A DNA stretch of 20,634 nt, taken from positions 1-20,634 of the forward strand of contig JBLINB010000029.1 in NCBI GenBank assembly GCA_047638975.1. Direction: 5' to 3'. The translations under genes were made by a program, and so were the position numbers. Below the pieces are notes generated by a model. It saw nothing but the letters and a program-made list of their open reading frames with translations, was not told where the DNA came from and searched no databases. This document shows positions 14,783 through 20,634 of this stretch, one piece after another. Each line of letters starts with the position of its first letter. Within the stretch, counting starts at the first letter, position 1. Source of the stretch: JAPKEZ01 sp047638975. Lineage in GTDB: Bacteria; Planctomycetota; UBA1135.

Positions 14783-15088
14783 CCAGCTACGGTCGTCACG
14801 ACGGTTGTCGTCACGGCGGTTATCATCACGACGGTTGTTGTCGCGAGGCTTGCGCTCTTCTGCAACGTTAACACGAAGGTCACGACCTTCGATATCAGTG
14901 CCATCAAGTGCTTTGATTGCTGCGTCGCCTGCGTCCCCATCCATTTCGATGAAGCCAAAGCCACGAGAGCGACCGGTTTCGCGGTCATTAATTACTTTAC
15001 TGTCGGTTACTTCACCGTATTCAGAAAAAAGATCACGGAGTTCATCGTCACCGATGCTCCAAGGAAGGTTGCCAACAAAGAGTCGCAT
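14780..15088 (-). CDS. Small RRM-domain RNA-binding protein
   Basis: A 102-residue protein with one RNA recognition motif (residues 1-77) and a short basic/acidic tail. RNP2 is LFVGNL (3-8) and RNP1 is RGFGFIEM (42-49), with the aromatic residues needed for RNA stacking (Phe4, Phe44, Phe46). The tail (80-102) repeats DDNRR about three times, with a 15-base period in the DNA, and ends in Trp. This matches bacterial cold-inducible or glycine-rich-type RNA-binding proteins. The start at 15088 (MRLFVGNLPW) is chosen because RRM proteins of this type begin right at RNP2; the longer frame to 15124 adds 12 unrelated residues. No Shine-Dalgarno. An extended -10 lies about 45 bases upstream. It converges on lemA. 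Confidence 0.93.
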   Translation of the reverse strand: MRLFVGNLPWSIGDDELRDLFSEYGEVTDSKVINDRETGRSRGFGFIEMDGDAGDAAIKALDGTDIEGRDLRVNVAEERKPRDNNRRDDNRRDDNRRDDRSW

Positions 15089-15131
15089 TATTTTATTTAT
15101 TAAGAGTGAGGCCAGGTTGGCCAAGGTGAGT

Positions 15132-15140
15132 ATTCTAGCA
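15132..15140 (-). promoter_or_regulatory. Extended -10 promoter for the RRM gene
   Basis: On the minus strand TGC (15140-15138) precedes TAGAAT (15137-15132), an extended -10 with five of six hexamer matches. Transcription would start near 15125, giving a roughly 37-base AT-rich leader that includes a GGCC-five-base-GGCC inverted repeat (about 15110-15122). No strong -35 is seen. Confidence 0.5.
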
Positions 15141-15189
15141 TTGCGTAGCTAAATGTGCTTAATTTGTATATTTTTGCAATATTTTCGCT

Positions 15190-15195
15190 TAGAAT
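15190..15195 (+). promoter_or_regulatory. Possible -10 box upstream of the small ORF
   Basis: TAGAAT matches the -10 consensus at five of six positions and lies 31 bases before the ATG at 15227. No -35 hexamer fits at 16-18 bases; the nearest, TTGTAT (15164-15169), is 20 bases away. Tentative. Confidence 0.25.
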
Positions 15196-15226
15196 TTGTG
15201 GCTTGGGCTATCACAGGGGCACTTTT

Positions 15227-15328
15227 ATGCCTGCATATAGGATGATGATGGTGACTGCGACCTTCGCCAATGGCCACTTCTCCCAGGGCAGTCAGGGTGA
15301 CGAAACTCTAGATGACATAGCAGTTTAG
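15227..15328 (+). CDS. Possible small protein of 33 aa, unrecognised
   Basis: The frame begins MPAYRMMMVTATF and ends DDIAV, with stop TAG at 15326-15328. It has AGGGG (15215-15219) seven bases before the ATG, one of the better ribosome binding sites in the window, and a -10-like TAGAAT upstream. It has no transmembrane segment or signal peptide. The inverted repeat TGACTGC/GCAGTCA falls inside it, so the segment could instead be a structured RNA. I do not recognise the peptide and chance is a real possibility. Confidence 0.22.
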   Translation: MPAYRMMMVTATFANGHFSQGSQGDETLDDIAV

Positions 15329-15349
15329 TTCATATTGGGCCTCCTGCGA

Positions 15350-15380
15350 GATTCGAGAAATGGGTGTATTGTTTCGAATC
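15350..15380 (+). repeat. Inverted repeat GATTCGA / TCGAATC
   Basis: Seven-base perfect arms (15350-15356 and 15374-15380) flank a 17-base loop. The right side, TTTCGAATCAC, resembles a tRNA T-loop and its 3' stem. No T tract follows, so it is not a typical terminator. Its role is unknown. Confidence 0.35.
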
Positions 15381-15555
15381 ACAAAGTACCGCGACCACTG
15401 CTACTCATTATTTGACCTTCGCATTACTTTATCGTCAAAATAAAATAATAATATTGTCTCAGCGAGTGACCTTGGACGACAAATCGCTCACCGTCGCTGG
15501 CCTGGAAGAGTTCGATGTCGTTTGGATGACGTCCACCATTCGGTGAACATATCAT

Positions 15556-16524
15556 ATGGCCATGAGCAAACCCACCTTGGTACTGTGCGCCTTATCCCTG
15601 ATTGTTGGCTGCATGGTTGGCCCGGCTGAGCCTTATGCCTATGTCTGGCAAAGTAATGCGATATCGCTGCCCGAGGGTGTCGTCTTAGGCAACACCCACG
15701 GTTGCGTCGATGTGGCGGCTAACGGCGACGTCTATCTTTGCACCGACAGCAAGCCAGCTATTTTCGTGTTTGATGCAAACGGCGTTTTTAAGAAGAACAT
15801 CGGTGAAGATTTATCCGGCGGCTTGCACGGCCTAGAGATTGTTCAGGAAGGCGATAGCGAGTATTTGTTTGTGGCGCACACTGGCCAGCATCAAGTCCAA
15901 AAATTGTCGCTCGATGGCGAAGTGTTGTTGAGCGTCGCTTGGCCGCAAGAATCCGGCAAGTACAAGTCTGCCGATGAATACGCTCCCACCTCAGTGGCGG
16001 CGCTGCCAGATGGAAGTTTCATGGTCGCGGACGGCTACGGCAAATCATGGGTGCATATCTACGATGCCGTAGGTAACTGGCAATCCTGCTTTGGCGGCTG
16101 GGGTTCTGAAGACGGTCAATTCAAAACGCCGCATGGTATTAGTTACGACGCCTACCTCGATAAGGTGGTGGTCGCCGATCGCGAAAACCGCCGTCTGCAA
16201 TTATTCGACACCGATGGCACGTTCAGCAGTGTCGTTGCCGCCGAGTTAAATAGGCCTTGCCACGTCGATGTCAACGAAGACGGATGGCTTGTCGCCGAGC
16301 TAGAAGGGCGAGTGACCATTCTCAATCGCGCAGGAGAGGTGCTGAAGCATTTGGGCGAGCAGCCTGATCCGGCTTTGCGCGCCACCAATCGTGTCGATTA
16401 CGATAAATGGAGCGACGGCGTTTTCTTGTCGCCGCATTGTGCTGCATGGGGCAACAACGGCGACATTTGGGTCAGCGATTGGAATTTTCGCGGACGTTTA
16501 AGCCAGCTCACACTCGAGCGCTGA
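15556..16524 (+). CDS. NHL-repeat six-bladed beta-propeller lipoprotein
   Basis: A 322-residue predicted lipoprotein. The hydrophobic signal sequence ends in the lipobox IVGC with Cys19 as the lipidated residue; Met-19 is followed at +2 so no Asp sorting signal is present, which favours the outer membrane. Six NHL-type repeats follow, each with a V(x)VAxxGDVY or VVVADRENRRLQLFD-like strand pattern, as in soluble six-bladed propellers; residues GQFKTPHGISYD, VVVADRENRR and LNRPCHVDV are the clearest. The fold resembles the peptidylglycine amidating lyase (PAL) and other secreted NHL proteins. An enzymatic role is not shown. GGTGA (15542-15546) is a weak ribosome binding site nine bases before the ATG at 15556; the ATG at 15562 is an alternative. 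uup starts 22 bases after its stop. Confidence 0.88.
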   Translation: MAMSKPTLVLCALSLIVGCMVGPAEPYAYVWQSNAISLPEGVVLGNTHGCVDVAANGDVYLCTDSKPAIFVFDANGVFKKNIGEDLSGGLHGLEIVQEGDSEYLFVAHTGQHQVQKLSLDGEVLLSVAWPQESGKYKSADEYAPTSVAALPDGSFMVADGYGKSWVHIYDAVGNWQSCFGGWGSEDGQFKTPHGISYDAYLDKVVVADRENRRLQLFDTDGTFSSVVAAELNRPCHVDVNEDGWLVAELEGRVTILNRAGEVLKHLGEQPDPALRATNRVDYDKWSDGVFLSPHCAAWGNNGDIWVSDWNFRGRLSQLTLER

Positions 16525-16536
16525 TTCTATTAGAAT
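16524..16536. promoter_or_regulatory. Palindromic -10-like element before uup
   Basis: ATTCTATTAGAAT is a perfect 13-base palindrome beginning on the last base of the lipoprotein stop codon. It places TAGAAT (five of six matches) at 16531-16536, ten bases before the uup ATG, so a transcript would have almost no leader. The mirror TAGAAT faces back into the lipoprotein gene. The best -35 candidate, CTCACA at 18-base spacing, is poor. Confidence 0.35.
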
Positions 16537-16546
16537 ATGCGCGCCC

Positions 16547-18460
16547 ATGCCGCTAATCACCCTCCAAGGAGTAAGTAAAGCTTACGATGCCAACCGTCCG
16601 TTATTCACCGGCGTTGATTTCACCGTCACTTCGCAAGAACGCATCGGTCTGATTGGCCCCAATGGCGCGGGCAAATCGACTTTGCTGAAAATGATGGCCG
16701 GCCTTGAAACCCTCGACACCGGTACGCGGGTGTTGCGCAATGGTTTACGCATCGGCTATCTCGAACAAGAGCCGGTTTTCGATAACGATATTACAATCGA
16801 AGACGCGGTGCGTGCTGGGCTTGATGAACACTCGAAGGTGCTTGCAGCATTAGAAAAGCTATACACCGAAATGGCGGATCCCGAGTTAACCGAAGGACGT
16901 CTAGATTTGTTGGTACGTCGCCAGTCCGATCTCGAGCATAAACTCGAACGCATGGGTGGTCACGATGTTGAACATAAAATTTCGGCAGCGATTCACGGCG
17001 TGGGTTTAAGCGACGCTTCTTTAACTTGTGGTAATTTGTCAGGCGGTGAAGCGCGTCGCGTAGCATTAGCAAAGTTGTTAGTGGCATCACCCGACATCAT
17101 GTTGCTCGACGAGCCCACTAACCACCTTGACGCTTTCGTTATCGCGTGGCTCGAGAAACAATTAACGCAGCTTAAAGTGCCGTTGATTTTAGTGACTCAC
17201 GACCGTTTCTTACTTGACCGTGTGGTAAACAAAATCGTTGAAGTGGATCGCGGTTCGATTTATTCTTACCCTGGTAACTACAACGAGTATTTAATACGTC
17301 GCGCCGATCGCATGGCGTCCGAACAAAAGTCGGAAGGCAGTCGCTTAGCCTTACTGAAAAGAGAAACCGCATGGATGCGCGCCGGTGTTTTAGGACGCGG
17401 TACCAAAGCTAATGCGCGCATGAAGCGCTATGACACGCTGGCGAGTACCGACAAGCTAGAGGGCGATGTCAAACTAGAAATGGAAATCCCGCGCGGCCCA
17501 CGTTTGGGTTCGAAGGTGATTGAAATTGAAGACTTACAATTTGCTTATCCTGATAAAACTATTTTAGATGGTCTCAATCTAAAAATAGAAAACGGTATGC
17601 GCCTCGGAATCGTCGGCCCGAATGGTGTCGGCAAAACCACGCTGATTAAATTAATGCTCGGGCAGCTTGCACCAGATGGCGGCAAGGTCACCATTGGCGA
17701 GACTGTTAAGTTTGGCACTCTCGAACAAAAGCGCGAAGACCTCGACGACGAGGCAACGGTAATGGAAGAAATCGCGGGCACCGGTAAATACGTAGTGGTC
17801 GGCGAAAGCAAAGTCCACATTGCTGGTTTTTTAAATTCGTTTTTGTTCCCTGGCTCGAAAAAGTTAGTCAAGGTAGGTTCACTTTCCGGTGGCGAACGCG
17901 GACGCGTACTGTTAGCGAAATTGTTACTGCAAGACAGTAATGTGTTAGTGCTCGACGAGCCGACTAACGACCTCGATCTAAACACTCTGCGCGCGCTCGA
18001 AGAAGCACTTTGCGCCTACTATGGTTGTGTATTGCTAGTCAGTCACGACCGTTGGTTCTTAGATCGCGTGGCAACGCACGTTTTATACTTAGACGGCCGC
18101 GGCGGAGCATTCTTGCATACTGGCGACGTCAGTTCACTACTCGAACGCTGGTCACCAGACGAAGGAGTGGTTGCACAAGTCGCTGAAAAAATGCCAGTGA
18201 TGCAAAACCCCGAAGGGAAGACGGCGTCCGCCAGTAAACCTAAGCTGAATAATAAACAGCGCAGCGAATTTGATGGCTTGCTTGACACTATTGCTATCGA
18301 CGAAGAAGCGATGCTGGCGATCGATACGCAAATGGCCGATCCAGCGGTATACTCGTCGGGCGATGGCAAGTTAGCGCAGTTGCAGCAACAACGCGCGCAG
18401 CTCGAGCAACGCGTGGCGCAGGCTACTGAGCGTTGGGAAGACTTGGCAAAACTTGCATAG
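16547..18460 (+). CDS. uup: ABC-F family ATPase Uup
   Basis: A cytoplasmic protein with two ABC ATPase domains and no membrane part. Uup in E. coli acts on ribosomes and limits precise excision of transposons. The 637 residues match E. coli Uup (635). Domain 1: Walker A GPNGAGKST (37-45), signature LSGGEARR (about 164), Walker B IMLLDEPTNHLD. Domain 2: Walker A GPNGVGKTT (about 360), signature LSGGERGR, Walker B VLVLDEPTNDLD. The linker with RRADRMASEQKSEG and the R-rich RETAWMRAG is typical. The C-terminal tail (about 560-637) has the Uup helical coiled-coil: KPKLNNKQRSEFDGL then QQQRAQLEQRV. The ATG at 16547 begins MPLITLQGVSKAY as in the family. No Shine-Dalgarno. The last 38 bases overlap the convergent transporter gene. 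Confidence 0.96.
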   Translation: MPLITLQGVSKAYDANRPLFTGVDFTVTSQERIGLIGPNGAGKSTLLKMMAGLETLDTGTRVLRNGLRIGYLEQEPVFDNDITIEDAVRAGLDEHSKVLAALEKLYTEMADPELTEGRLDLLVRRQSDLEHKLERMGGHDVEHKISAAIHGVGLSDASLTCGNLSGGEARRVALAKLLVASPDIMLLDEPTNHLDAFVIAWLEKQLTQLKVPLILVTHDRFLLDRVVNKIVEVDRGSIYSYPGNYNEYLIRRADRMASEQKSEGSRLALLKRETAWMRAGVLGRGTKANARMKRYDTLASTDKLEGDVKLEMEIPRGPRLGSKVIEIEDLQFAYPDKTILDGLNLKIENGMRLGIVGPNGVGKTTLIKLMLGQLAPDGGKVTIGETVKFGTLEQKREDLDDEATVMEEIAGTGKYVVVGESKVHIAGFLNSFLFPGSKKLVKVGSLSGGERGRVLLAKLLLQDSNVLVLDEPTNDLDLNTLRALEEALCAYYGCVLLVSHDRWFLDRVATHVLYLDGRGGAFLHTGDVSSLLERWSPDEGVVAQVAEKMPVMQNPEGKTASASKPKLNNKQRSEFDGLLDTIAIDEEAMLAIDTQMADPAVYSSGDGKLAQLQQQRAQLEQRVAQATERWEDLAKLA

Positions 18461-19817
18461 TTAAGCTAATCAAGATAATGCCGATAATATTTAAGACGAT
18501 GCCATAGCGCATCATGTCTTTGATTTTTACATCACTGCCGCCAAAGGCAATCGCATTCGGGGCAGTGGCCACCGGCAGCATGAACGCGCACGATGCCGAG
18601 AGTGTCGCCGGAATCATCAGCATTAACGGGTCGACATTAATCGCCGTCGACATCGCTGCTAATATCGGCAGCACCACTTCGGTGGTCGCCATGTTTGAGG
18701 TAAGCTCGGTAAGAAAGGTGATGACCGTACAAATGATGGCGATCAATAGCCATAGCGGCACGTTCTGCAGCGAAGTCAGTTGTTGGCCTAGCCAATCGGA
18801 TAAGCCCGACTCGATAAAGCCCGTCGCAAGCGCGAAGCCGCCGCCGAACATTAAAATAATCCCCCAGCGTATGCCCTTTGCGGCCTTCCAGTCCATCAGC
18901 TTTGCTCCGGGCTCAGCTTTGGACGGAATCAGGAACAAGAGTATCGCGATGACAATCGCTACGGTGCCGTCATCGATGTAACTAGGATTAGGAAATAGCT
19001 GCGACCATTGAGGACGGAACATCCAGCCGAATACTAGTAAAAAGAAAAGTCCACCGACTGCGCGCTGCTCAAAAGTCATGGCGCCCATTTGTTGGTGTTG
19101 ATCGATAAAATAGTTTTTGTTTACGCTTACCTTCAGGGAGCCAAGACGCGCGAGTTTAGTTAAAGTAAACCAGGCGGCGATTAAAAAAGTAAGCGATAAC
19201 GGAAAGGCAAATTTAAACCACCACACGAAAGATAGTTCGGCTCTATCCGGAAAAGTTATTTCGAGAATTCGCGCCAGTGACATATTCGGCGGGGTACCAA
19301 TTAAGGTCGAGATTCCGCCAATAGATGCCGAATAGGCGACTCCGAGTATCAGCACTATCGAGAAGCGGCGTGCCTGGTCTTTGTTAAGGTGTTCACGAAA
19401 GGGGCCAATGATTGCCATCGCCATCGGCACCATCATCATGGTTGCGGCGGTGTTGCTGATCCACATCGACAAAAACCAAGTGGAGGTCATGAAGCCAAGC
19501 AATACGCGCGGCGGGCTAGTGCCGAGAAACCGCAAAATACGCAAAGCGATACGCCGGTGTAAATCCCAACGTTGCATGGCGAGGGCGAATAAAAATCCGC
19601 CGATGAATAAAAAGATTAAGTGATTAAAATAAGTCGCGGCAGTGGTGCGTCCGTCAAGTATGCCGAGTAGCGGAAATAATGCGACCGGCAATAAAGAGGT
19701 GATCGGAATCGGTATCGCTTCGGTAATCCACCAGCCAGCCATCAAAGCCGCCACCGCAGCCATACGGGTTACCTGTGGCGACCCCGGTGCGAGGTCGGCG
19801 AAGAGTAATAACAGCAC
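18423..19817 (-). CDS. DASS/SLC13-type sodium-coupled dicarboxylate transporter
   Basis: An inner-membrane symporter for di- or tricarboxylates or sulfate, with 464 residues from the GTG at 19817. It is polytopic. The WWITEAIPIPITSLLP motif near the N-terminus is a DASS hallmark. The two substrate/Na+ binding SNT-type motifs are present: WISNTAATMMMVPMA (about 118-132) and LTSNMATTEVVLPILAAMS (about 370-388). The GTG start cuts into the first hydrophobic segment: the frame stays open upstream to a stop at 19883-19881, encoding LNKILGQIVIPAIA before the GTG, and offers only a CTG (19859-19857) or an ATA as earlier starts. The true start is probably upstream, giving about 478 residues. The 3' end overlaps uup by 38 bases. 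Substrate not determinable. Confidence 0.92.
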   Translation of the reverse strand: MLLLLFADLAPGSPQVTRMAAVAALMAGWWITEAIPIPITSLLPVALFPLLGILDGRTTAATYFNHLIFLFIGGFLFALAMQRWDLHRRIALRILRFLGTSPPRVLLGFMTSTWFLSMWISNTAATMMMVPMAMAIIGPFREHLNKDQARRFSIVLILGVAYSASIGGISTLIGTPPNMSLARILEITFPDRAELSFVWWFKFAFPLSLTFLIAAWFTLTKLARLGSLKVSVNKNYFIDQHQQMGAMTFEQRAVGGLFFLLVFGWMFRPQWSQLFPNPSYIDDGTVAIVIAILLFLIPSKAEPGAKLMDWKAAKGIRWGIILMFGGGFALATGFIESGLSDWLGQQLTSLQNVPLWLLIAIICTVITFLTELTSNMATTEVVLPILAAMSTAINVDPLMLMIPATLSASCAFMLPVATAPNAIAFGGSDVKIKDMMRYGIVLNIIGIILISLTMQVLPSLPNAQ

Positions 19818-19932
19818 GGCGATTGCTGGGATTACGATCTGTCCAAGTATTTTATTCAGTGTTTTGCTCTGCTGTATTGCTCACACTTGAAGGTGGGGGC
19901 AATGAAAAGTTTAATCAAGAACTATAGCCTGT

Positions 19933-19961
19933 TTGTCATAGAGCGGTGTCGGGGGTATGCT
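19933..19961 (+). promoter_or_regulatory. Promoter of tRNA-Arg
   Basis: TTGTCA (19933-19938, five of six matches) is spaced 17 bases from TATGCT (19956-19961, four of six), a good sigma-70 arrangement. Transcription would start near 19968, about 11 bases before the mature tRNA 5' end, a typical short tRNA leader. Confidence 0.65.
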
Positions 19962-19978
19962 TCGCATTAAATAAGGCC

Positions 19979-20055
19979 GTCCCCATAGCTCAGCTGGATA
20001 GAGCATCGCTTTCCTAAAGCGAAGGTCGGGTGTTCGAATCACCCTGGGGACACCA
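19979..20055 (+). tRNA. tRNA-Arg (anticodon CCT)
   Basis: A 77-base cloverleaf. Acceptor GTCCCCA (19979-19985) pairs with TGGGGAC (20045-20051), followed by discriminator A and encoded CCA (20053-20055). D arm GCTC...GAGC; anticodon stem TCGCT/AGCGA around the loop TTCCTAA, anticodon CCT; T arm GGGTG/CACCC with loop TTCGAAT. It reads the rare AGG Arg codon. No canonical terminator follows: CACGACC...GGTCATG just downstream forms only an imperfect hairpin without T tract. Confidence 0.97.
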
Positions 20056-20122
20056 TCTAAAAAGCCCACGACCGTTAGGTCATGAGCTGTGTGGTGAAGC
20101 TGCTGCTTGAACTGGAGCTCAA

Positions 20123-20634
20123 TTATTGAACTGCAAGCACCCGGAATCCGCGGTTGTTGCCGGTGGTCGACGGGTAGGTGGTGGAGCGATAGGCACAACG
20201 CAAGTAGAAAGCCGAATGGTACCAACTGCCCCCGCGAACCACGCGGCTCGAGCCACTCGCTGGGCCTGTAGGGTTAGTGGATGGTGAATTAGAGTAGTAG
20301 TTGCCGTCATACCAGTCGTTGCACCACTCAGAGACATTACCCGCCATGTCGTAGAGGCCGTAGCCGTTAGCGGCGTAACTACCGACATCGACTGTGGTGC
20401 CGATGTTCTGATCGTAATTGGCATCAAGACTGCTTATCGAATCACTGCCATGGGGGTATTGGTAATACGGACTATGCTGGCCACCACGGCTAGCATATTC
20501 CCATTCAGCTTCGGTGGGTAATCTAAAACCATCGGCTGTGAAATCACAAGCGAATGTGGTTTCGTCATAACACGGAATGCGCCCATCTAGCGTACTAAGG
20601 TAATTGCAGTACAGTGCCGCGCCATACCATGTTA
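20123..20634 (-). CDS. FGE-sulfatase-fold (SUMF1/formylglycine-generating-enzyme-like) protein, C-terminal part
   Basis: The last 169 residues of a minus-strand gene whose start lies beyond the right edge. I read the frame from 20632 to the TAA at 20125-20123. Family motifs in order: TWYGAALYCNYLS, DGFRLPTEAEWEYASRGG, GLYDMAGNVSEWCNDWY, SSRVVRGGSWY, LRCAYRS and a terminal GNNRGFRVL. This is the FGE-sulfatase (C-type-lectin-like) fold. True formylglycine-generating enzymes have two catalytic cysteines five residues apart shortly after RGGS; here that segment reads WYHSAFYLRCAYRS and both are missing, the single Cys aligning with a non-catalytic one. It is thus probably not a sulfatase activator. 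Relatives serve varied roles such as EgtB- or PvdO-like chemistry or ligand-binding modules. The gene converges on tRNA-Arg. Confidence 0.9.
   Translation of the reverse strand, partial: TWYGAALYCNYLSTLDGRIPCYDETTFACDFTADGFRLPTEAEWEYASRGGQHSPYYQYPHGSDSISSLDANYDQNIGTTVDVGSYAANGYGLYDMAGNVSEWCNDWYDGNYYSNSPSTNPTGPASGSSRVVRGGSWYHSAFYLRCAYRSTTYPSTTGNNRGFRVLAVQ

Larger units (their letters stand above)
15089..15555. other. 467-base intergenic region with small ORF, inverted repeats and promoter-like boxes
   Basis: This gap separates the divergent RRM and NHL-lipoprotein genes. The first 100 bases are AT-rich and hold the RRM promoter. From about 15190 it carries a TAGAAT box, a 33-codon frame with a plausible ribosome binding site, and two inverted repeats (TGACTGC 15252-15258 with GCAGTCA 15288-15294; GATTCGA with TCGAATC at 15350-15380). 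A TTGACC (15412-15417) spaced 18 bases from CAAAAT (15436-15441) is a possible lipoprotein promoter. The last 80 bases have a coding-like composition, open in the frame ending at 15546, but with no recognisable protein. A decayed gene is possible. Confidence 0.45.

Noticed and set aside
14791..14850. Tandem repeat resembling a CRISPR or minisatellite
   Set aside because: The 15-base period is simply the codons of the DDNRR repeats in the RRM protein tail.
14805..15152. 115-codon plus-strand frame opposite the RRM gene
   Set aside because: Ser/Arg-rich shadow produced by the antisense of the DDNRR repeats.
15350..15380. Possible tRNA remnant because TTTCGAATCAC resembles a T-loop
   Set aside because: No acceptor, D or anticodon stems can be found around it; the match is short and probably chance.
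19902..19970. 22-codon frame MKSLIKNYSLFVIERCRGYASH with a good AAGGTGGGG upstream
   Set aside because: It overlaps the tRNA-Arg promoter and has no homologue I recognise; too short to support, though the ribosome binding site is better than most here.

Overview
The window looks like a stretch of chromosome from a Gram-negative, aerobic, probably marine gammaproteobacterium. This is an inference from gene content: a Na+-translocating NADH:quinone reductase subunit, an iron superoxide dismutase, Uup, a soluble Lon-like AAA/S16 protease, an outer-membrane barrel protein, a lipoprotein and a tRNA with encoded CCA. Base composition is moderate and fairly uniform. I see no insertion sequence, phage gene, CRISPR array or rRNA.

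Layout, left to right. nqrA (minus) fills the left edge and lacks only its stop codon. After a 350-base gap comes a 968-residue membrane-anchored protein made of repeated beta-sandwich (carboxypeptidase-regulatory-like) units (minus). It is divergent, with only 25 bases between start codons, from an exported trypsin-like protease with one PDZ domain (plus). A hairpin terminator separates the protease from a minus-strand operon, which in transcription order reads: polytopic glycosyltransferase-like protein with C-terminal TPRs, Lon-like protease, TatD-like metal-dependent hydrolase. sodB diverges from that operon and converges on an outer-membrane protein gene. The latter diverges from a plus-strand operon of cca, a membrane-anchored protein of unknown function, and lemA. 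A small RRM RNA-binding protein (minus) converges on lemA. After a 467-base gap come an NHL-propeller lipoprotein and uup (plus). uup overlaps tail to tail with a DASS/SLC13 transporter (minus). The right end holds tRNA-Arg(CCT) and the C-terminal part of an FGE-sulfatase-fold protein that runs off the window.

Most individual genes are housekeeping or envelope genes of known families. Three things stand out. First, promoter-like -10 boxes lie only 6-16 bases from start codons that lack a Shine-Dalgarno sequence, several of them in symmetric divergent or palindromic arrangements, which suggests leaderless or near-leaderless transcripts and bidirectional promoters. Second, there is a GT/TPR - Lon-like - TatD-like operon and a beta-sandwich/protease divergent pair, both of unknown purpose. 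Third, the 467-base gap upstream of the lipoprotein holds a small ribosome-binding-site-preceded reading frame and two inverted repeats that I cannot assign. I found no convincing new defence or mobile system.
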